Origin: a virus
DNA length: 55,099 nt
Virus record (IMG/VR): IMGVR_UViG_3300020473_000035
Location: 1-55,099 of that record
Strand: one strand, 5' to 3'
Below, piece by piece: positions 36,955 through 45,762 of this stretch (within the stretch, counting starts at the first letter, position 1; every line of letters begins with the position of its first letter). Both the position numbers and the translations under genes were made by a program. Under the pieces are notes generated by a model that made no database searches, was not told the DNA's origin, and saw nothing but the letters and a program-made list of their open reading frames with translations.

Positions 36955-37189
36955 CTATAACCTCCTGTGTTTTTTTGATGCATTCGGGGCAAAACAAGCG
37001 TACTGTCTGCTCCTTTACTACCACACTCCAAGAGAATACCATATCACGATTCTTCTTGTCAAACGATTTCGTGCATGCATCACATTTATCTGGGAGTTGT
37101 CCGAACAAATGCACCTTATCGGACATCACCTGTTCGGCATCTCCTTTCTTTCTTTTTCTCTCGGCGGCGCGGCGTTGCTTTCTATTCAT
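36932..37189 (-). CDS. zinc-finger protein (85 aa)
   Basis: Basic start (M-N-R-K-Q-R-R-A-A-E-R-K-R-K-K), then C-D-A-C-T-K-S-F and C-P-E-C-I-K-K, giving a four-Cys zinc site. Resembles small phage zinc-ribbon hypotheticals. ATGA overlap with the methyltransferase. Confidence 0.78.
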   Translation of the reverse strand: MNRKQRRAAERKRKKGDAEQVMSDKVHLFGQLPDKCDACTKSFDKKNRDMVFSWSVVVKEQTVRLFCPECIKKTQEVIDDYTQKF

Positions 37190-37671
37190 CGAACTGACAA
37201 GACCTCAAGTCGGGGCATCTCTTTCGGACTGTCTTCTTTCTTAAAGACGATGACAGCCGATGGGAACGGAGCACTATTCTCTCCATTGCCAAACTTCAAT
37301 CTTCCCTTTACAAAGTAAATCGAATGAGCCTTCATCACATAGTCATGCCAATAGCGTGTGTCAGTGCGTGCTGGAATCAAAGCGACAACTGTGGTGTCAT
37401 CTTTTTGACCTTCTTCGTATGCCTTTTTGATCCAATGTTTAATCCCTCGCCCATAAGGTGGGTTCATAAACACCACGTTCTTCGACCAATCTCGGCTAAG
37501 TCCGTCATCCTTTTCGGTAAATCGGTTTTTCACTTTATAATTGGACTCATTAGAGCACGGATCCAAAGTGAATGGTCCGAACTTCTCATCCAACTGATCA
37601 AAAAAGTGTTGTGGAGTAGCCCACTCCATCGATTTCGAACTAAACATTGTCTTCTGTGTTGCCTTATCCAT
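37186..37671 (-). CDS. dam: phage-type DNA N6-adenine methyltransferase, Dam family (161 aa)
   Basis: W-A-T-P-Q-H-F-F-D-Q-L, F-T-L-D-P-C, then D-W-S-K-N-V-V-F-M-N-P-P-Y-G: the order and the N-P-P-Y catalytic motif of the short phage Dam family. Start at the ATG at 37671, overlapping the previous gene by 8 nt. Directly after a second methyltransferase and an MspI-like restriction gene, so it may help protect phage DNA. Target sequence unknown. Confidence 0.88.
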   Translation of the reverse strand: MDKATQKTMFSSKSMEWATPQHFFDQLDEKFGPFTLDPCSNESNYKVKNRFTEKDDGLSRDWSKNVVFMNPPYGRGIKHWIKKAYEEGQKDDTTVVALIPARTDTRYWHDYVMKAHSIYFVKGRLKFGNGENSAPFPSAVIVFKKEDSPKEMPRLEVLSVR

Positions 37672-38413
37672 TATCATCTTCCTTTTGTTGTAAGTTTTTT
37701 GCGGCAAACCTTTCGTCTGCCTTTTTGTTAATCTCTATAATCTCTTCGATTTCATACGGAACTCTGCATGTTTTTTTCTCAAAAACCCAAAAATATGAAT
37801 GAAATTTTCTTGCGTGAGCTTGATTCTTGCGATGATTATGTCCAATGATACGCGACTTTGCTGTTAAGACAAACATATCACGAGGATAGAAGCCATGCTC
37901 AAGCGCACGGTTCATAATATAACAGTGAGAAAACCAATTCTTCCCAGACGATACAGTATCCTGACACTTAAATGCTAAGATGCCGCCGTCTGCGAGCACT
38001 CGATGAAACTCAGCGAGGCATTTGTCATACCACCCCCACAGATCAGACACATATCTAAACCCGTGAAAGCGCTCCCCGATTATGCCCGTAGGCTTTTTCT
38101 TGGTATGGCCAGCAACAAAGGGAGGATCAAACATAATGCTCTTAATTGTCCCGCTTTCTATTGGTAGGGCCTCTGCACTAGCTGGCAACGTATCTGGCGT
38201 CTGTGGAAAGAGGTCATACTTCAAAGGCGGATCAATGATCCCTGGCCTGTTGAAAGCTTTTCCTTTCTTGTAAGTCTTATAAAATTTTCCCTTACTGTAT
38301 GTGGGATCCAACTCAAAACCTTCGGGCACATACAATGCCTGAATATTTCGAATGATATCATGTTGATCATCAGACACTGTGCGAATGACTGGTATGCTTT
38401 CAGTTGCTTCCAC
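37664..38413 (-). CDS. DNA methyltransferase with D-P-P-F motif (249 aa)
   Basis: I-M-F-D-P-P-F-V-A-G is the catalytic motif of amino-methyltransferases (N4-C or N6-A), followed by G-G-I-L-A-F-K-C-Q and a positively charged C-terminal part. The GTG at 38413 has AGGAG at ideal spacing and avoids a 60-nt overlap, so it is preferred to the ATG at 38482. By position it may be the partner methylase of the restriction enzyme just upstream. Confidence 0.8.
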   Translation of the reverse strand: MEATESIPVIRTVSDDQHDIIRNIQALYVPEGFELDPTYSKGKFYKTYKKGKAFNRPGIIDPPLKYDLFPQTPDTLPASAEALPIESGTIKSIMFDPPFVAGHTKKKPTGIIGERFHGFRYVSDLWGWYDKCLAEFHRVLADGGILAFKCQDTVSSGKNWFSHCYIMNRALEHGFYPRDMFVLTAKSRIIGHNHRKNQAHARKFHSYFWVFEKKTCRVPYEIEEIIEINKKADERFAAKNLQQKEDDNG

Positions 38414-38421
38414 TTGTTCTC

Positions 38422-39186
38422 CTATAGTACTGGACACTTGAACTGAATCCTTTTTCCTTTTGAACCAGTAGCATAGGTCCATGACAAACCAGTTCCAAAA
38501 CCTGCGCGACCCTCAAGAATCTTATTGACTTGCTCTTCAATGGTATAAGAACTAAAATCTCGCAACCTAAAGCACCGCGAATCAACCTTGAACATAATTG
38601 TATGATTGGCTATTCTTGTATCCGTAGAACTCTCGTCAGGAGAACCTGACAACACCCATTTAACAAGCTTCTTCTTAAAGGGGGATAGGCGGCGCTTCAA
38701 ATCCGACTTCTCGTCTGCCGTAAAAAGCTTAGCTGACGCGTCTTTCTGGTGCTTTTCCAAGAGCCGCGCTGCTTCCGCATCTCCGATACCCACCTCATCA
38801 CAAATGGTATCCGCAGAAAACTCAGCGACAGTAACGTTATTAGAATGTGACTGTTTAACAGACAGTTTAATATCCACAGCGCCGTTGATTCGCAAATGTA
38901 CATCCGTCTTCGGTTCTCCACCAGACTTTCTGCAAGGAACTGGCACTACCTCTACAGTTTTCACTGCAGTAATTCCGTATGGCTGCAAAGTACTGTGGAA
39001 AACCTTCTCCATAGTGGTCTCTGCTGGCGCCTTGGAATTATATTTACGCCAGACATCTTCAGAGGTGAATATGTTCTTCGTATATTCTTCATACAAATCG
39101 CCAAGAGCATCGGAGCGTTTCCCATACGAGAGGTTACTGATGTTGTACTTTTCGTATAAGTCTTCCAAGGTTTGTTCGCTATCCAT
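38422..39186 (-). CDS. MspI-family type II restriction endonuclease (254 aa)
   Basis: Strong similarity by eye to R.MspI (262 aa; cuts CCGG) along the whole length: L-G-D-L-Y-E-E-Y (E near 33), P-K-T-D (D95), S-V-K-Q-S (K111; MspI has N-I-K), A-E-F-S-A-D-T-I-C, E-K-H-Q-K-D-A-S-A-K-L-F-T, and G-F-G-T-G-L-S-W-T-Y-A near the end. The catalytic Asp and Lys are present. Start at the ATG at 39186 after GGGGAG, overlapping dUTPase by 8 nt. It may destroy host or competitor DNA; phage DNA would have to be protected. Confidence 0.88.
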   Translation of the reverse strand: MDSEQTLEDLYEKYNISNLSYGKRSDALGDLYEEYTKNIFTSEDVWRKYNSKAPAETTMEKVFHSTLQPYGITAVKTVEVVPVPCRKSGGEPKTDVHLRINGAVDIKLSVKQSHSNNVTVAEFSADTICDEVGIGDAEAARLLEKHQKDASAKLFTADEKSDLKRRLSPFKKKLVKWVLSGSPDESSTDTRIANHTIMFKVDSRCFRLRDFSSYTIEEQVNKILEGRAGFGTGLSWTYATGSKGKRIQFKCPVL

Positions 39187-39643
39187 CTGTACTCCCCAGG
39201 GCACCATCGCCCCTGTTGCTAATGGTCATTGGATAGTCGTATAGACCGCCCTCGCTGCGTTCAGTAGCCCTAAAATGCACTACAGGAGTCAACACCACTT
39301 GCGCAATTTTCATGCCCGCCTGGATGAACTGGGGAACAGTTCCAACGTTGTGAAGGTTGATGAACACCTCTCCATCATAGCCTGAATCAATCACGCATGC
39401 GCCCACAAGCAAACTCTTCTTGGCTGCGTTGCCAGAACGATTCTTAACCTCAAGCATATATCCATGAGGCACACCAAACTTAAGCCCTGTCCCCAGAATC
39501 ACAGACTCGCCAGGACTAACGTATACGCCTGGAGTTTGTTCGGTGCCGCGTGGACTATAGAAAACATCCAAGCCTGCGTCTGATGGATTGGCACGGTCGG
39601 GCGACTTAGCGGACCTGTGTACCTTCTTATATTCTAGAATCAC
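39179..39643 (-). CDS. dut: trimeric dUTPase (154 aa)
   Basis: Hydrolyses dUTP to dUMP and PPi, keeping uracil out of DNA and feeding ThyX. Motifs: N-P-S-D-A-G-L-D, N-R-S-G-N-A-A-K-K-S-L, V-I-D-S-G-Y-D-G-E, A-Q-V-V-L-T-P-V and the C-terminal N-R-G-D-G-A-L-G-S-T. Complete for the family. Confidence 0.94.
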   Translation of the reverse strand: MILEYKKVHRSAKSPDRANPSDAGLDVFYSPRGTEQTPGVYVSPGESVILGTGLKFGVPHGYMLEVKNRSGNAAKKSLLVGACVIDSGYDGEVFINLHNVGTVPQFIQAGMKIAQVVLTPVVHFRATERSEGGLYDYPMTISNRGDGALGSTDG

Positions 39644-39915
39644 ACTTCCTCCTTAGAATTGTCAACGATGATTCCCTTTCCATTAAACATGTTAAAGTTG
39701 TCAACGATCTCATCGATGTTGAAGTTCCCCTGGAACAGTCGGTATGCCTTGACGGCAGCCCTAATTTCATCCGTATTCAACCATGAATTATCGCGGAACT
39801 CCTTGCGCAAGTCGCGCTTTTGTTCCTTGTATGGTTCCATGGCTTCTTCGATAGCTTTAAGTGAACGGATGTATTCTTTCACATAACGCTTCTTCTCTTC
39901 ATATGTATTGGCCAT
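39640..39915 (-). CDS. small helical protein, GapR-like by eye (91 aa)
   Basis: Helical throughout: Y-I-R-S-L-K-A-I-E-E-A-M-E-P-Y-K-E-Q-K, then T-D-E-I-R-A-A-V-K-A-Y-R-L. This resembles the GapR (DUF2312) helical DNA-binding proteins, though not closely. First gene of the operon that runs through restriction to the sigma4-like gene. Confidence 0.68.
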   Translation of the reverse strand: MANTYEEKKRYVKEYIRSLKAIEEAMEPYKEQKRDLRKEFRDNSWLNTDEIRAAVKAYRLFQGNFNIDEIVDNFNMFNGKGIIVDNSKEEV

Positions 39916-39938
39916 TAAGCCCTCCTTTATTCTTTATT

Positions 39939-39967
39939 AATATATCAGATACAGTATTGGTTGTCAA
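39939..39967 (-). promoter_or_regulatory. sigma70-type promoter
   Basis: TTGACA-N17-TATATT. The TGA stop of the PurA-like gene lies inside the -35 hexamer. Drives 39915 leftwards. Confidence 0.87.
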
Positions 39968-40950
39968 ATGAATTCTGGAGAATCTGAAAAATAAATTTCC
40001 TGTACTGTATTTGGCAGGCTCTTAGTCAAGAATTCTCTGATCTCTTCTTCACCAGCAAAATAAAGCGTAGGATTATTAATCCCCCATTGACCCACTTGAC
40101 GGAGCACATCCATCTTGTTGAAAATAAGCTTGTTAACCCCATTCATACGAATAGCTTGTTCAAGCTGCTTAAAGTTCAACCAGTTACATTGGCGCACACG
40201 TCCCGTAGTTGCACCGAACTCTTCGCCAGCGATTTGAATCTCATTATAAATCTCTCCCCGAGGCTGGAACTGTTTCTTGCCAACGTATGTTTCGTAGATC
40301 TTGGCTACACCGTAAACGTTTCTCAATGAACGAGGATTCACCCCATTCAACAAAGCTGCAGCTACACCGCAATGACTGGATGTGACATAGGGGTAGTCTC
40401 CCCAGTCAGGATCGAGCCAGAAACCTTGTGCGCCTTCCATCAAAATGACAGGCGGTGTCTCCTGATTGTGTAGTTCTTCATAAACGTCGATTAGAAATGG
40501 TTTAAGAAAATCAATATCGGTAGCACGTACCCCGCGACGAGCGTACTTATCTCGATAAGCAGGTCCATTTCCTGATTTCGTTGTGCCGATTCTCTCGTCT
40601 TTGGAATCCTCATTGACATGTTCTTCCGTAATGATGTGTACGTTGCTGGCGATCTTGAGCGTGCGAGCCAAACTAACGCCGCGCTCTGCCAATCCCACGA
40701 TTTCATTAAATAGTTTGTTAACGTTTAAAACGCATCCAGGTCCGATGATAGAGGGAATGCCAAAGAACACGCCCGCTGGAATGTGGTGAGTAACAAACTT
40801 CTCACCTTCATGATAGATTGTATGTCCCGCATTACATCCTCCATTAAATCTAATGCAATGTGTATAATTCCCACTCTTAAGAAGGTGGTGTGTCACCTTC
40901 CCCTTGCCTTCATCTCCGTGCTGAAGACCAATAACGATGTCTGTAATCAA
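39964..40950 (-). CDS. adenylosuccinate synthetase-like enzyme (PurA/PurZ family, 328 aa)
   Basis: G-D-E-G-K-G-K (12-18, catalytic Asp13), N-A-G-H-T (40-44, catalytic His43), E-G-A-Q-G (172-176) and G-A-T-T-G-R-V-R define the family. At 328 residues it is about 100 shorter than bacterial PurA and similar to archaeal PurA and phage PurZ. Phage PurZ, which makes the precursor of 2-aminoadenine, typically has Ser/Thr in place of Asp13; here Asp is kept, as in PurA or a PurZ0-like enzyme. Substrate is IMP or dGMP, undecided. Downstream of DnaE, ClpP and a J-protein. Confidence 0.9.
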   Translation of the reverse strand: MITDIVIGLQHGDEGKGKVTHHLLKSGNYTHCIRFNGGCNAGHTIYHEGEKFVTHHIPAGVFFGIPSIIGPGCVLNVNKLFNEIVGLAERGVSLARTLKIASNVHIITEEHVNEDSKDERIGTTKSGNGPAYRDKYARRGVRATDIDFLKPFLIDVYEELHNQETPPVILMEGAQGFWLDPDWGDYPYVTSSHCGVAAALLNGVNPRSLRNVYGVAKIYETYVGKKQFQPRGEIYNEIQIAGEEFGATTGRVRQCNWLNFKQLEQAIRMNGVNKLIFNKMDVLRQVGQWGINNPTLYFAGEEEIREFLTKSLPNTVQEIYFSDSPEFI

Positions 40951-40965
40951 GTTAGCTCCTGTATA

Positions 40966-41700
40966 TTATGGTATTGTCACTTGGAATAGTTGCTGAATAA
41001 ATTGTCTGATCAGGTTGTCCTTTACTTCATCCGAATCTGCTTCTGCAAAAAGATAATTATAACTTCTCATCTCGCCACCTATCTTCCCGCGCACTACTTC
41101 CAATTCCCTTTTCATCCAGCGTGTTTGTTGCTTATAGTTCTTAGGCAGCGGCACCTTTAATCTCTCTGCGTAATCAATAAGAATGAAGTACCTTCTCTCC
41201 TCCAGAGCAGCTTTAGCTTTAGTGAACATGTTAAGCATATCATTCTTTTCTTCCTCTGTCAAGTCCATATTGGCAAGTTTATCAGGGTGAAGATGTAAAG
41301 CCAGCTTCTTAAAGAGTTTTGAAAATATGTCGTACATGTCTCGGTCATCGGTGGGGTTGGTGCCCTGGAGCATTCCACCTGTTTCAGCATCATAGAACTG
41401 TTCTGTTGGCTCTGCTTCAGGCTCACCCTCAAAGGGAATGAGATCGGTCGATCCGCTATAGGGTACATTACCGGGGGCTTTCTGTTCTTTCTTGACACCA
41501 TAAATCTCTTGAATCCTTTCCGCATTCTGTCGGTTTAACTCAGCAATGTCTACATCGCGCTCATGACAGAATGCTTCGTAATATTCCTGAAACTCTTTGG
41601 CTGCTTCGGAGGACATCTCCGTTACAATATCAAGCTCCTCGTACATATAACGAAGTTGATTGACGAGTTTCTTCCATCTAAGTTTTTGAGCAACAGACAC
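40966..41700 (-). CDS. J-domain protein (244 aa)
   Basis: A J-domain core lies mid-protein: L-F-K-K-L-A-L-H-L-H-P-D-K, then M-F-T-K-A-K-A-A-L. The H-P-D loop that activates DnaK is intact. Helical N-terminal region (about 1-80). GTG start after GAGG. It probably recruits host DnaK; neighbour of ClpP. Confidence 0.85.
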   Translation of the reverse strand: MSVAQKLRWKKLVNQLRYMYEELDIVTEMSSEAAKEFQEYYEAFCHERDVDIAELNRQNAERIQEIYGVKKEQKAPGNVPYSGSTDLIPFEGEPEAEPTEQFYDAETGGMLQGTNPTDDRDMYDIFSKLFKKLALHLHPDKLANMDLTEEEKNDMLNMFTKAKAALEERRYFILIDYAERLKVPLPKNYKQQTRWMKRELEVVRGKIGGEMRSYNYLFAEADSDEVKDNLIRQFIQQLFQVTIP

Positions 41701-41728
41701 ATCAGCACCTCGCTATAATTACTACTAT

Positions 41729-42334
41729 CTATTCGAAGTCAAACTTAACATTCGCAGTAATTTTAAGCGTAGGCACATGATCGTGGTTGGCTAAATTGTG
41801 TTTTCTAGCCTCATCAATGTCCAAAAACCAATCGGCATGTCCCTTCTCGTGGATGATATCTAAAAAGTAATCCTTGTGGTGTCCACAGTTTTCTGCCATC
41901 ATATGATAAACCTTCTTATTCAACCTCTCTGTCTCGGCAGCATCAGCTTTGATCTCCTCGACTTTGCCCCAGCCCATCGAACTAACATCATGAATCATAA
42001 CAGTGGCATCAGGGTCCATATATCGATAACCCTTGGAGCCGAAACTAAACAGCACGGCACCGCATGACATAGCTTTTCCCTGCACTATTGTAACCACGGG
42101 AATGCTGGAGTGTTTAATATCTGAAATCATAGACATTAGACTATAAACTTGACCCCCGTAGCTATCAATAATGACTGGCACAATTGGTTGTCCTGTGTTT
42201 TGGGCTTTATTCATCTTGTTGGAGAAATCGTTTGCTGAACTCTCGTCAAACTTTCTTACCCGAATAATCACAGGAAGATCGTCTACAAACTCTTTCTCTT
42301 TCAAGAGCGGACTAAAAAGTTTCATCACTTTCAT
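41729..42334 (-). CDS. clpP: ClpP-type serine protease (201 aa)
   Basis: S90 (K-A-M-S-C-G), H115 (V-M-I-H-D) and D185 (L-A-N-H-D) give the ClpP triad; D-S-Y-G-G is the oxyanion loop. About family length. Diverged from the copy at 32332. Follows DnaE by six bases. Confidence 0.9.
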   Translation of the reverse strand: MKVMKLFSPLLKEKEFVDDLPVIIRVRKFDESSANDFSNKMNKAQNTGQPIVPVIIDSYGGQVYSLMSMISDIKHSSIPVVTIVQGKAMSCGAVLFSFGSKGYRYMDPDATVMIHDVSSMGWGKVEEIKADAAETERLNKKVYHMMAENCGHHKDYFLDIIHEKGHADWFLDIDEARKHNLANHDHVPTLKITANVKFDFE

Positions 42335-42339
42335 GTTGT

Positions 42340-45300
42340 TTACCCCAACTGTTTAAACGTTTTCCCCACAGCGTATGTCGAGAAACCCCACTGCTCATCA
42401 TATTTCAGGCGTGCCATGTAAGGTCTGTTTAAGTAAATACGATCCTTTTCAGGTTTAATGCCCCAGCATCTGATCTTTGTTGTCTGATTATTGGAATCAA
42501 TAACCTCAACAATCCAGTAAAGCTTACCGTTCTTCGTCTTCTTTGGAGTAATCTTGCGCGGAATAAACCAGCACAAGAAAAGAGCTTTGTCAAACTCAGA
42601 GATAGGAGGCACTCCCTTCTCATGCAAGCGCTCAATAGTTGCTCGCTTGATAACCAAGTTAAGAGGAAACACACCAGTTAAGTCAGTCTTGAACTGGATG
42701 ATCTCTTCTTCGCTAAAGTCGCCTTCAGGTCTAAAGGTTTCAAGGTTTTCATTAAAGCGCTTAAGGTTCTTCGGTCTGTCAACAATACATGCTGACCAGA
42801 AATGCTTACGCCCAGTGAACCTGTCATCGACAATGTGATCCAAAGCCCCTGCCCGACACAAAGCATCCAAAGACTTCTTGTTTAGTTTGCTATAAACCAC
42901 TTCCTCTCGGAACAAAAGATCCTCTGCGTTAGTAAACGGTCGGTTGTTTAGAATCTGTTCAATCGCTGACATTCCCAAACCTTTGATCGAAGTCAGTGGC
43001 TGGATGAGTGTCTTGCCATCCTCGCTGATCTCCCACACAGTGCCCGACTTGTTCACATCAAGTGGCGCAATCTTGAAACCAAAGCGCTTTGCAATGTTGA
43101 TCGCTTTCTCTTTGCGACTCTCGGGTTCCTTGTCCAAGAATGCAGCCATCCACTCTGCGGGGTAGTAGGTCCACAACCAAGCACACTGGTAAGAAATCAT
43201 ACTATAAGACACAGCATGCGACTTGTTGAATCCGTACCCAGAGAAGAACTCGAACTTGTTCCATAGACTAATCGCCGCGTCACGGTCGATGCCGTTGGCA
43301 ACACAACCATCGACAAACTTCACACGAAGCTTTGTTTTGATGCCGCCCTTGCCAGTACCTTTCTTGGTGAGCACCTTGCGTAGCAAGTTGCCCTCGTCCA
43401 TCGTCAGCCCTCCCAGCTTGTTAGCCAGCAATGCAATCTGTTCCTGAAAGATTAGGAATCCAAACGTTTCTTGCGTGATCTCTCGTGCGTCATCCGATAG
43501 GTATTGGATGCGATGTGGGTGGCCCATGGCTTCGATGTACTCTTCATGCACATCAGCAGACAAAGGACCAGGGCGATAAATCGAGGTGATAGCCGAGATA
43601 TCAATGATGTTGTTGGGCTTGACACGCTTACAGAAGTTCTGCGCTCCAGTTTCAGTAAACTGGAAGATACCAGCCCACTTCCCTCGGTGGAATGTGTTCT
43701 TATAAACCTTCTTGTCATCAAGGTCTACCACATCTGGATGGATGGTCTCGTCGTAATACTTCTTGACGTCGTTGAATGTCGGGTTCTCAACGCCATGATG
43801 GCGGCGAAGGATGTGCTCGATGCAGCCCTCCATCATCTTCAGCGTAGAAAGCCCAAGTAAGTCGAACTTAATGAAACCCATCGGTTCAAGGTGGCGAACG
43901 TTCTGACCTTCGGACCATGGTGTTTGGCGCACACCGCCAGAGTTAATCAGAGGCATGCTCTCATCAAGGTTCTCTGCGATCACAACACCACCAGCGTGGC
44001 GGGAGCATGACCTAACCTGCCCCACAAGCCCCTCAACGTGAGCCTTGACCGCTGGATACTTGCGCAAATATGCCTGAAGAGAACTGGAATATTCCATAAC
44101 CTCTTCCCAAGTTGGCGTATAAACACCAGCCTTCATGCCGTGCGCCTTCTTGGCAACAGGGGTAGCCTCGCGCATCATGACGCTTGTAACCGTGTTCGCT
44201 TCGGTGAAGGGGATACCATACAGCTTTGAAATATCTTTGATAAGCGAACGAAGCTGCAGCGTATTCCAGTTGGAAATTGGAGCAACCGTATCCTCGCCCC
44301 ACATATCAACCAGCTTCTCTTTGAGTAGCATGCTGTCGGATACATCGTAATCAATATCTGGATAGTCGGTAGCGTCAGAACGTAGGAACCGCGAGAACAG
44401 TAGCCCGTATTTGATGGGATCAATCTGTGTGATTCCCAAGGCGTACGCCACCAGCGACCCAGCCGCAGAACCGCGACCAGGGCCAGCCAACATCATACTA
44501 TTAGCTACGTCGGCGATTGCCTTCATAGTGAGGAAATACTTACTAAAACCCCTATCACTAATAACATGTAACTCACGATCAAGACGGTCCAAATACGCCT
44601 GCTGTTCATGAAGCCCTTTCTCCCTAAGCCCTTCAAGGGATAGGTTAATTAGTGCTTGATCATCTGTAAAGCCTGCGGGGACCACAAAAGAAGGAAGGCT
44701 GACCGTATTGTCAGGGAAGAAAGTCTCGATGCGCTCGTGTGCAATCGTGTAAGTTTCCTGAATAGAATCCAAGACAAGCTGATCATCATAGTCATAGTCT
44801 GCGGCGTACTTCTTGTAGCTCTCCCACATCTGATCGCCGTTCTTCGGATACAATTCGTAACCAATCTCTTCGACGCCATCGGGCAACTCGTTGCCGTCAG
44901 CCCAGTCGGGAGCACCCTTGCCAAGCCAACCAAGACGCTTGTAAAGCTCGCGATCCTTCCAAGCGTCAGGGTTGGGGTAATGGCTGTCGGCTGTAGAAAT
45001 CAGTCCAACGCCAAACTCTTTGGCAACTTTGATGATGTACTGGTTGAGTTCGTGCTGCTCGGGAATGTTGTTCCACTGGAGTTCTGCGTACCAGCGATCT
45101 CCAAAGATATCAACCATCTGCGCTGTTGTCTCGCGCATGGCAGTCAACACTGCTTCGTCACCATCTTCTCGGTTCTCCCAATAATTACCAGCATAGACGC
45201 CGCCAAGACAAGCAGACGCGGCGATGATGCCCTCGTTGTACTTCTTAAGCAGTGCGTAATCCAAACGCGGATACCGATAATAGTTCTCGGGCTGATAGGA

Positions 45301-45762
45301 TTCTGAAATCAATTTGAATAGATTGTTTAGACCAGTCTGGTTCTGTACCAGTAAAATCAAGTGACGGCGACGGCGCAAAATACTTTGCACCTTCTTGCTA
45401 TCGGTCTCGTCTTCAACTGTTGCGCCTGACTGTCCAGACTTCTTGATGGAACGTGCTCGCTTCTTGTCCTCCATAGCCTTCGCGTACTCATCGCGCCAGT
45501 CATCAAGTGATGGCAGAAAGTATGCTTCGCAGCCAAAGATGGGCTTGAAGTCTTTACCTTCTTCCTGCATCTTACGAGCGTGTAGGACTTGATAAGCCAG
45601 TCCGTTCATATTTCCATGGTCAGTTAATGCCAGCGCATCGCACCCATTTTCATACGCAAAGTCCATATGTGCTTGTGGATACCCTAGGGCATCAAAGAGA
45701 GAGCCTGCTACGCTATGTGCGTGCAGACCCACAAATTTAATTTCAGATTGTTTTCGGTTCAA
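42340..45762 (-). CDS. dnaE: C-family DNA polymerase, PolIII alpha (1140 aa)
   Basis: An N-terminal PHP domain (L-H-A-H-S at 13-17, T-D-H-G-N) retains metal ligands, unlike E. coli DnaE, so proofreading activity is possible. Palm: G-P-G-R-G-S-A-A-G-S-L-V, then Y-P-D-I-D-Y-D (catalytic Asp pair). Fingers and an OB-fold (K-N-G-K-L-Y-W-I-V-E-V) follow; the tau-binding C-terminus of bacterial DnaE seems short or absent. TTG start at 45762 with GAGGAGG. Confidence 0.95.
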   Translation of the reverse strand: MNRKQSEIKFVGLHAHSVAGSLFDALGYPQAHMDFAYENGCDALALTDHGNMNGLAYQVLHARKMQEEGKDFKPIFGCEAYFLPSLDDWRDEYAKAMEDKKRARSIKKSGQSGATVEDETDSKKVQSILRRRRHLILLVQNQTGLNNLFKLISESYQPENYYRYPRLDYALLKKYNEGIIAASACLGGVYAGNYWENREDGDEAVLTAMRETTAQMVDIFGDRWYAELQWNNIPEQHELNQYIIKVAKEFGVGLISTADSHYPNPDAWKDRELYKRLGWLGKGAPDWADGNELPDGVEEIGYELYPKNGDQMWESYKKYAADYDYDDQLVLDSIQETYTIAHERIETFFPDNTVSLPSFVVPAGFTDDQALINLSLEGLREKGLHEQQAYLDRLDRELHVISDRGFSKYFLTMKAIADVANSMMLAGPGRGSAAGSLVAYALGITQIDPIKYGLLFSRFLRSDATDYPDIDYDVSDSMLLKEKLVDMWGEDTVAPISNWNTLQLRSLIKDISKLYGIPFTEANTVTSVMMREATPVAKKAHGMKAGVYTPTWEEVMEYSSSLQAYLRKYPAVKAHVEGLVGQVRSCSRHAGGVVIAENLDESMPLINSGGVRQTPWSEGQNVRHLEPMGFIKFDLLGLSTLKMMEGCIEHILRRHHGVENPTFNDVKKYYDETIHPDVVDLDDKKVYKNTFHRGKWAGIFQFTETGAQNFCKRVKPNNIIDISAITSIYRPGPLSADVHEEYIEAMGHPHRIQYLSDDAREITQETFGFLIFQEQIALLANKLGGLTMDEGNLLRKVLTKKGTGKGGIKTKLRVKFVDGCVANGIDRDAAISLWNKFEFFSGYGFNKSHAVSYSMISYQCAWLWTYYPAEWMAAFLDKEPESRKEKAINIAKRFGFKIAPLDVNKSGTVWEISEDGKTLIQPLTSIKGLGMSAIEQILNNRPFTNAEDLLFREEVVYSKLNKKSLDALCRAGALDHIVDDRFTGRKHFWSACIVDRPKNLKRFNENLETFRPEGDFSEEEIIQFKTDLTGVFPLNLVIKRATIERLHEKGVPPISEFDKALFLCWFIPRKITPKKTKNGKLYWIVEVIDSNNQTTKIRCWGIKPEKDRIYLNRPYMARLKYDEQWGFSTYAVGKTFKQLG

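Noticed and set aside
39964-40950. Calling the gene purZ and the genome aminoadenine-based
   Set aside because: The Asp that PurZ replaces is retained and no DatZ, MazZ or DpoZ was found in the window.
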